Below are positions 59,132-64,000 of a stretch of DNA of 64,000 nt, one piece after another. This stretch comes from Oscillospiraceae bacterium (lineage in GTDB: Bacteria; Bacillota; Clostridia; Oscillospirales; Oscillospiraceae). Under the pieces are notes generated by a model that ran no database searches, had not been told where the DNA came from, and saw only the letters and a program-made list of their open reading frames with translations. Every line of letters starts with the position of its first letter. Within the stretch, counting starts at the first letter, position 1. The DNA is taken from positions 1-64,000 of the forward strand of contig JAJQBY010000136.1 in the NCBI GenBank assembly GCA_021203045.1, in the 5' to 3' direction. A program made the translations under genes and the position numbers.

Positions 59132-59361
59132 GTTGAAAAGCTTTTGGGCCTTTTAATAAAGGCGAATGCTTTATTTCTAAAAAAACTCGCAGAGCTTGCG
59201 CCCGCAGGCGCAAATAAAGTTTAATCATTTTTCCCGGCGGCGTGTACGTCGGGAAAGATTCCTCTCGGCCAGAGAGTGTGCGTGGTGGCCGCCATTGGCG
59301 GACGCCGCGTGCGCAGGTCAGGCCGTTGCCTTTTCATCTGCGATTTCATCGCAGATGAGTA
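59132..59361. other. Hairpin-rich intergenic region
   Basis: Between serS and argF. Visible stems: CTTTATTT/AAATAAAG (59169-59176/59212-59219) enclosing GCGCC/GGCGC (59198-59202/59207-59211), CTCTC/GAGAG (59262-59266/59272-59276), and CATCTGCGA/TCGCAGATG (59335-59343/59349-59357, 5-base loop). I see no open frame with a ribosome site. It may be a structured RNA or repeat element; the last hairpin abuts the argF end. Confidence 0.45.
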
Positions 59362-60354
59362 TTACCGCCCGATGCAGCCCACGAGGGCCGCCTTGATGGT
59401 ATGCAGCCGGTTCTCGGCCTGGTCGAAGACCTTGCTGGCACGGCTGCGGAACACCTCGTCCGTGACCTCCCGGATATCATAGCCCAGAGCCATCTGCTCC
59501 TTGGCCATAGTGGTCTCAAAGTCATGGAAGGAGGGCAGGCAGTGGAGGAAGATGCAGTCCGGATTTTCCGTGGCCGTCATGACCTGCTCCGTCACCCGGT
59601 AGGGGGTCAGCAGGGCCACCCGCTGAGGGATAAGCGCTTCCTCGCCCATAGAGGCCCATATGTCCGTATAGACCGCGTCCGCGCCCCTGATGTCCTTCAG
59701 ATCGCTGGTGAACAGGATGTTCGCCCCGGTCTGACCGCCCAGCTCCCGGCAGTAGTCCATAACCTCCTGAGCCGGCGCAAGCTCCTCAGGCCCCCAGCCC
59801 ACATAGTCCACGCCAAGCTTCGCGCAGACATACATCAGCGCATAGGCCATATTGTTCCGGGTATCCCCGCAGAACACCAGCTTGCACCGGTGCAGGGGCT
59901 TGGCCGCATTCTCCTCCAGGGTCATCATGTCCGCCAGCGCCTGGGTGGGATGGTCGATGTCCATCAGGCCATTGAATACCGGCACGCCGGAATAGCGGGC
60001 AAGGCTCTCCACCAGAGACTGTTCATAGCCCCGGTACTCGATGCCGTCAAAAAACCGGCCCAGCACCCTGGCCGTATCCTCGATAGACTCCTTTTTTCCC
60101 ATCTGCGAGCTTTTCATATCCAGATAGGTCACGCCGGCCCCCTCATCCCGGGCCGCCACCTCAAAGGAGCAGCGGGTGCGGGTAGAGGTCTTTTCAAACA
60201 GCAGCACAATATTCTTGCCCCGCAGGGTATCCCCCAGAATACCGCTGCGCTTTTTTTGCTTCAGATCATGCGCCAGGTCCAAAAAATACCGTATCTCCTC
60301 CGGAGAGAAGTCCTTCAGCGTCAAAAACGAACGTCCCTTTACGTTCACAGCCAT
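59362..60354 (-). CDS. argF: Ornithine carbamoyltransferase
   Basis: A 330-residue transcarbamylase that converts ornithine to citrulline. Carbamoyl-phosphate motif STRTR is in FEKTSTRTRCSFEVAA, HPTQ in MDIDHPTQALADMMTL, and the ornithine HCLP motif in CIFLHCLPSFHDFE. The ATG at 60354 with AGGAGG upstream is preferred; a longer in-frame start at 60429 overlaps the upstream gene. Arginine synthesis or the deiminase pathway cannot be separated; no arc or other arg genes are adjacent. Confidence 0.93.
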   Translation of the reverse strand: MAVNVKGRSFLTLKDFSPEEIRYFLDLAHDLKQKKRSGILGDTLRGKNIVLLFEKTSTRTRCSFEVAARDEGAGVTYLDMKSSQMGKKESIEDTARVLGRFFDGIEYRGYEQSLVESLARYSGVPVFNGLMDIDHPTQALADMMTLEENAAKPLHRCKLVFCGDTRNNMAYALMYVCAKLGVDYVGWGPEELAPAQEVMDYCRELGGQTGANILFTSDLKDIRGADAVYTDIWASMGEEALIPQRVALLTPYRVTEQVMTATENPDCIFLHCLPSFHDFETTMAKEQMALGYDIREVTDEVFRSRASKVFDQAENRLHTIKAALVGCIGR

Positions 60355-60409
60355 CTTATCTGTCCTCCTGAATTTCCAATTTATCCCATTTTTTACAATC
60401 GTCCTGCTA

Positions 60410-61603
60410 TCAAAGAGAAAGCACGACATCCATACATTTTTTTGCCGTCCATACCATAGGGCAGGCGCACTGGGGATTGGCCTCCGCCGCCGCCAGGTCC
60501 GCTATCTCCTCCGCCATGATGCCGGACATGTTTTCCAGTCCATCCGGCAGGCCAAGACGGAAGGCCATGCCCCGGATGCGGTCGATCAGCGCCGCCGCCC
60601 GCTCTGCACGGGTACCCTCGGTCTTCAGGCCGGACTGCTCAGCCAGCGCCGCCAGGCGCTCCTGGGCAGAAATTCCATATTTTTCCAAAACCGCGGGTAG
60701 CACCAGTCCGCTGGCCAGGCCCATCTGCATGCCGGTAACCACCTGGATCGCCCGGCTGATGGCTCTTGCATAGCCGTAGCCCGCGCGGGAGGCGGCCTGT
60801 CCCGCCAGGCGGGAGGCCTTCAGCAGGTTTTCCCTGTCCTGGGCGGCGGCGCCGCTGTTCCAATAGGGCTCCAGGCTCTGGAAAAACAGCTCCACCGCCT
60901 GGGCCGCCGCTCGTCTGGATTTATCGTCTCCCGCATTGGAGATAAACGCCTCCACCGCAAGGCACAGCCCGTTCATGCCCCGGCTGGCCGCAAGCTCCCG
61001 CGGCACATCCTCTATCAGCGCCGGGTCCAGCACCGCCACTGCCGGAATCAGACACGGGTCCTGTACCAGAAAGCGGTTGCCCCGTCCATCCGCCACCATG
61101 GCGGCGGCCAGTGCCTCCGCCCCGCTGCCGGCGGCGGTGGGAATAGCGATCACCGGGGGCGTACGCCGCCGGCCGATCCTGTTCCGGCCCACCATGCCCA
61201 TGATCGTCCGCCCCCGGCGGACGCAGCGGGCGGCGGCCAGCTTGGCTATGTCTATCACCGGCCCGTCTCCCAGGACGATGAAGCTGTCGCACTCCTCTCC
61301 CAGCCAGGACAGGCGGATGTTCTCCCCATCGTCCGCCGTGGGCGGGTCGGACAGCGCATCCCACTGGGTGAAGACGATATCGCTCTCCGAAAGGCTTTGC
61401 AGCAGGCGATCCGCCGCCTGCTCCTGGCCCGCGCCTAAGATGACCATGGGCTTTTTCAGCCGCCGGTCACGCAAAAGCTGCCCTACGCGGTAAATGGCCC
61501 CCGGTCCCGCTTCCGTCTCCTGCTTTCTCAGCGGACGCATACGGCTGCCCAGTTTATATATCCCCTGGCATATCCTGCATCGGGCTGTTGTCAGCAAACT
61601 CAT
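60410..61603 (-). CDS. Iron-ADH superfamily protein lacking metal ligands
   Basis: A 397-residue protein with the type III (iron-dependent) alcohol dehydrogenase fold. The nucleotide region reads VLGDGPVIDIAKLAA, and IPTAAGSGAEALAAAMV keeps the TAG-x-GAE frame. The metal site is gone: aligned to FucO, Asp196 is Asn, His200 is Leu, His263 is Arg, His267 is Arg and His277 is Met (region GMNGLCLAVEAF and AGYGYARAISRAIQVVTGMQMG). The product is therefore unlikely to be an active metal dehydrogenase. Its N-terminus has CRICQGIYKLG. It lies upstream of argF in the same direction with a 55-base gap. A binding or regulatory role is possible. Confidence 0.8.
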   Translation of the reverse strand: MSLLTTARCRICQGIYKLGSRMRPLRKQETEAGPGAIYRVGQLLRDRRLKKPMVILGAGQEQAADRLLQSLSESDIVFTQWDALSDPPTADDGENIRLSWLGEECDSFIVLGDGPVIDIAKLAAARCVRRGRTIMGMVGRNRIGRRRTPPVIAIPTAAGSGAEALAAAMVADGRGNRFLVQDPCLIPAVAVLDPALIEDVPRELAASRGMNGLCLAVEAFISNAGDDKSRRAAAQAVELFFQSLEPYWNSGAAAQDRENLLKASRLAGQAASRAGYGYARAISRAIQVVTGMQMGLASGLVLPAVLEKYGISAQERLAALAEQSGLKTEGTRAERAAALIDRIRGMAFRLGLPDGLENMSGIMAEEIADLAAAEANPQCACPMVWTAKKCMDVVLSL

Positions 61604-61753
61604 GTTTCATTCCCCGTCTCTGCTCAAATCGGCATATTATATATCTATTATATATTATCACAAAACGCGAATAAAAAAAGACTTTCTTCCGCTCTTTCCG
61701 CAATCTGCCTATTTTTATACGCTATACGCTCGTTCATCCCACTTAATAACAGA

Positions 61754-61787
61754 AACCCTCCTGAAGCCCATAGGCTCCAGGGGGGTT
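61754..61787 (-). terminator. Terminator of the repeat-lipoprotein gene
   Basis: AACCCTCCTG (61754-61763) pairs with the complementary CAGGGGGGTT region (61778-61787), with inner AGCC/GGCT. On the minus strand TTTCTGTTATT follows. The rest of 61604-61839 is otherwise empty. Confidence 0.7.
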
Positions 61788-61839
61788 ATAAGGTCAGGGC
61801 GCACCGGATGCAGAAGCGTCCCCCCGATAAAATCTCGGT

Positions 61840-62805
61840 TTATTCCTCATATATGGTTCCGCTGAACATGGCGGCAGTATTTGCGTTTGTCATATCAAAG
61901 CTGCTTATATCCAAATCCGTAAGATTGCCGCACCCATAAAACATAGAAATCATAGATGTCACGCTCGATGTATCAAAGCTGCTTAAATCCAGTGCAGAAA
62001 TGCCGCACTCGCTGAACATAGAGCTCATATCGGTCACATTGGACGTATCAAAGCTGCTTACATTCAACTCCGTCAGGCTGCTGCACTGAACGAACATACT
62101 GGACATATCTGTTACCTTTGTGGTGTTAAAGCTACTCAAATCCAGCGTAGTCAGGCTGGAGCACTTATAGAACAGACTGCTCATATCCGTCACATTCGCC
62201 GTGTTAAAGCTGCTTACATCCAACTCCGCAAGGCTCCTGCATCCCATAAACATGCCACTGATATCAGTCGCTTCTCCTGTATAGAAGCAGTCGTTAAACT
62301 CGATGGTCTCCACATTCTCATAGTTAGAGAAAAGAAAGGAGCTGTCCACGTTGGCGCATACGCCCCCGTCTCCCGCAATATAAAGCGCATAGGAGTCATC
62401 CGCGATCGCCTCGACCCATGCCATCACGCTTCCGTTCTCGCTTGCGGACACATCCCAGGCAGTATCCTTCATATCTGAAAGACTATCCAGGAAAATGATG
62501 GAAACAATCTGGTCCAGCTCCAGAGATTCATTGTTGAAAACATATTCGCTCACTTTTCCATTGTCGAGGCGATCGCTCATTAATATGTTTTCATTTGCGA
62601 GCGTATCTGCATTCTCCTGCAAATCCGCATCTTCCATAGCTTCTGTTTCCGTTTCCACGGCGTCCGATACTGCGGATGAATTATTCTCCGCCACCTCGTC
62701 AGATATCGTCTCCTGCGCCGAAGTCGTCGATTCTGATGAACTGCTGCATCCGATGAGTCCAAAAACGAGAACCCCTATGCAGAGCAAAATAACCAGTTTT
62801 TTCAT
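61840..62805 (-). CDS. BspA-like repeat lipoprotein
   Basis: A 321-residue lipoprotein: signal peptide with lipobox GLIGC, a Ser/Glu-rich linker, a middle globular part, and five C-terminal repeats of about 25 residues (pattern LtxLDxSSFnTxxVTDMSSMFxxCss, e.g. LDLSSFNTTKVTDMSSMF). This is the BspA/DUF285 leucine-rich-repeat pattern. Such proteins mediate surface adhesion or protein binding in Gram-positive gut bacteria and eukaryotic pathogens. GC content is lower than in the neighbours, which suggests recent arrival. It has its own terminator and AT-rich promoter area (62806-63000). The ribosome site is GGAGAT-like and modest. Confidence 0.85.
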   Translation of the reverse strand: MKKLVILLCIGVLVFGLIGCSSSSESTTSAQETISDEVAENNSSAVSDAVETETEAMEDADLQENADTLANENILMSDRLDNGKVSEYVFNNESLELDQIVSIIFLDSLSDMKDTAWDVSASENGSVMAWVEAIADDSYALYIAGDGGVCANVDSSFLFSNYENVETIEFNDCFYTGEATDISGMFMGCRSLAELDVSSFNTANVTDMSSLFYKCSSLTTLDLSSFNTTKVTDMSSMFVQCSSLTELNVSSFDTSNVTDMSSMFSECGISALDLSSFDTSSVTSMISMFYGCGNLTDLDISSFDMTNANTAAMFSGTIYEE

Positions 62806-63007
62806 TTTTTTGATCTCCTCTCCGTTTTTCTCAGTAGTCTATAGCGCTCAGTGACATCGCGTTCATTGCCATACCTTGTCTATTGGCATAACCTCCTTTT
62901 CTTCGTTCAAATTATACAGTATTCCCCCTTGCTTTTACAAGTCAGGATAAGAAAAAAATATATTATTTGTGGAAATTTTATTGTATACTATCCCTGAGGT
63001 GATATTT

Positions 63008-63628
63008 ATGATTATCAAATGGCATGGCCACAGCTGCTTTGAGATCGTTGCGGAGGGCTGCACGGTCCTGTTCGACCCCTATGCCGACGGCAGCGTTCCC
63101 GGTCTTGCGCCCCTGCACCTGACGGGAGACGCCGTCTTTTGCTCTCACGGACACCGTGACCACAATGGGGAGGAGACCGTCGCCCTGTCCGGCGATGCGA
63201 TGCCGCTGGAGGTGGAGACTATAGAGACCTTCCACGATGATAAAAACGGCTCCCTGCGGGGCAATAATACCATTCACATCCTCCACGGGGAGGGCATGCG
63301 CGTGGCCCATATGGGGGATATCGGCTGTCCTCTCACCCCAGTTCAGGCAGAAAAACTGAAAAATGTGGATGCGCTGCTCATCCCCGTGGGCGGATACTAT
63401 ACCATCGACGCGGCCCAGGCCGCAGAAATAACCGCGCAGATCGCGCCCCGGGTCGTCCTCCCCATGCACTATCGCCTGGGAGCCATGGGCTACGATGTGA
63501 TCGGCACGCTAGACGCCTTTACCTCCATCACGCCGGTGACGCCGGTCATGCGCTATGCTGAAAACCTCCTGGAGCTGACGCCGGAAACGCCCGCCCAGAC
63601 CGCCATACTGACCTATGCCGGCAGGTGA
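63008..63628 (+). CDS. Metallo-beta-lactamase fold hydrolase
   Basis: A 206-residue MBL-fold protein of the UPF0173-like subgroup. Zinc motif HxHxDH is present as SHGHRDHNG, preceded by FDPYADGS and followed by a second-site HMGDIGC and MHY (VVLPMHYRLG). Family members hydrolyse lactones, phosphoesters or related substrates; the substrate here is not known. GAGGTGAT precedes the ATG at 63008; an in-frame start at 62969 is not supported. It overlaps the next gene by 14 bases. Confidence 0.85.
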   Translation: MIIKWHGHSCFEIVAEGCTVLFDPYADGSVPGLAPLHLTGDAVFCSHGHRDHNGEETVALSGDAMPLEVETIETFHDDKNGSLRGNNTIHILHGEGMRVAHMGDIGCPLTPVQAEKLKNVDALLIPVGGYYTIDAAQAAEITAQIAPRVVLPMHYRLGAMGYDVIGTLDAFTSITPVTPVMRYAENLLELTPETPAQTAILTYAGR

Positions 63629-64000
63629 GCGCTATTACGGTATCGACATAGGCGGGACCACGGTAAAGCTGGGCCTTTTCACCGGCGGCAGGCTCACGGA
63701 GCAGTGGCAGATTCCCACCGATACCGCCCAAAAGGGGAAAAACATCCTCCCGGATATCCTTCGCTCCCTTCCGGGGCCGGCGGCGGGAGCGGGCCTTGCC
63801 GTGCCCGGCGCCGTGCTGGAGGACGGCACCGTGAACCGCTGCATAAACCTGGGCTGGGACGTATGCCGTCCCGGGGATGAATTTGAGGCGCTGTCCGGCA
63901 TCCCCTGCCGAGTCATGAACGACGCCAACGCCGCCGCCCTCGGCGAGCAGCGGGCCGGGGCCGCCAAGGGCTTCCGGGATGTGCTGTTTGTCACCCTGGG
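63615..64000 (+). CDS. ROK-family sugar kinase, 3' partial
   Basis: The first 128 residues of a ROK kinase, cut by the window end. The start is ATG 63615, overlapping the upstream stop by 14 bases. The phosphate loop YYGIDIGGTTVKLGLF, the later GLAVPGAVLEDGTVN and CRVMNDANAAALGE match glucokinase-type ROK proteins. Zinc cysteines would lie beyond the window. It probably phosphorylates glucose or another hexose. Confidence 0.85.
   Translation, partial: MPAGERYYGIDIGGTTVKLGLFTGGRLTEQWQIPTDTAQKGKNILPDILRSLPGPAAGAGLAVPGAVLEDGTVNRCINLGWDVCRPGDEFEALSGIPCRVMNDANAAALGEQRAGAAKGFRDVLFVTL

Noticed and set aside
60355..60429. Upstream extension of argF
   Set aside because: It overlaps the neighbouring gene and lacks a ribosome site; the ATG at 60354 has AGGAGG.
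61860..62270. Regular DNA repeats resembling a CRISPR or tandem array
   Set aside because: They encode the leucine-rich protein repeats and diverge at wobble positions.

Overview
The window reads as chromosome of a GC-rich, low-salt-adapted, spore-forming member of the Clostridia, most likely an Oscillospiraceae/Ruminococcaceae-type gut anaerobe. The reasons are the gene content and order: gpr divergent from rpsT (endospore former), SepF and DivIVA division proteins, lipoproteins with Gram-positive lipoboxes, endonuclease-type MutL next to MutS and MiaB, a NifS/IscU/MnmA/Rrf2 cluster, and strong AGGAGG ribosome sites. I see no rRNA, tRNA, CRISPR array, complete insertion sequence or prophage. 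Genus cannot be fixed from the sequence alone.

Layout. 1-3.3 kb: an exported SH3b/C-type-lectin-like protein cut by the window start, a cysteine-bearing membrane protein, a nitroreductase and two small membrane proteins. 3.2-5.3 kb: a two-component system whose response regulator is frameshifted, plus a 26-residue membrane peptide transcribed separately. 5.5-7.4 kb: an ABC-F ATPase with two frameshifts. 7.5-13.6 kb: cell-wall synthesis genes, namely a penicillin-binding protein paired with an FHA-SEDS fusion, and a second SEDS protein (RodA type), around a NusG-domain-II/Gx-transporter pair and a DUF975 protein. 13.8-17 kb: RadC and a glycosyltransferase/acyltransferase pair. 17-24.4 kb: mutS-miaB divergent from mutL-(78 aa)-miaA. 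24.5-28.3 kb: hfq, a HlyD-like protein, yggS, sepF, divIVA. 28.4-36.4 kb: ileS, lspA with a long tail, rluD, then a polytopic membrane protein, lipoprotein and GtrA.

36.4-41.4 kb: a sulfate-type ABC importer (ATPase, two permeases, binding protein) divergent from a LacI-family regulator, with matching operator-like palindromes on both sides. 41.6-45.5 kb: iron-sulfur/tRNA thiolation operon ending in an Rrf2 regulator. 45.5-55.9 kb: two MATE transporters (one with an apparent ACG start), an HtrA-like protease, a PIG-V-like mannosyltransferase, DUF819 plus a VanX-type D,D-dipeptidase, rpsT, gpr and a TetR regulator. 56-59.1 kb: two perfect parS sites, parA, parB, serS. 59.1-64 kb: a hairpin-rich intergenic stretch, argF, an iron-ADH homologue lacking every metal ligand, a BspA-like repeat lipoprotein, a metallo-hydrolase and the start of a ROK kinase.

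The most unusual items are the two-component locus with a repeated 24-bp element in front of both the regulator and the tiny membrane peptide; the cluster of three homopolymer frameshifts confined to 2 kb; the FHA-SEDS-PBP operon; the metal-ligand-free iron-ADH; the ACG start of the MATE gene; and the parS repeats abutting the parA promoter.
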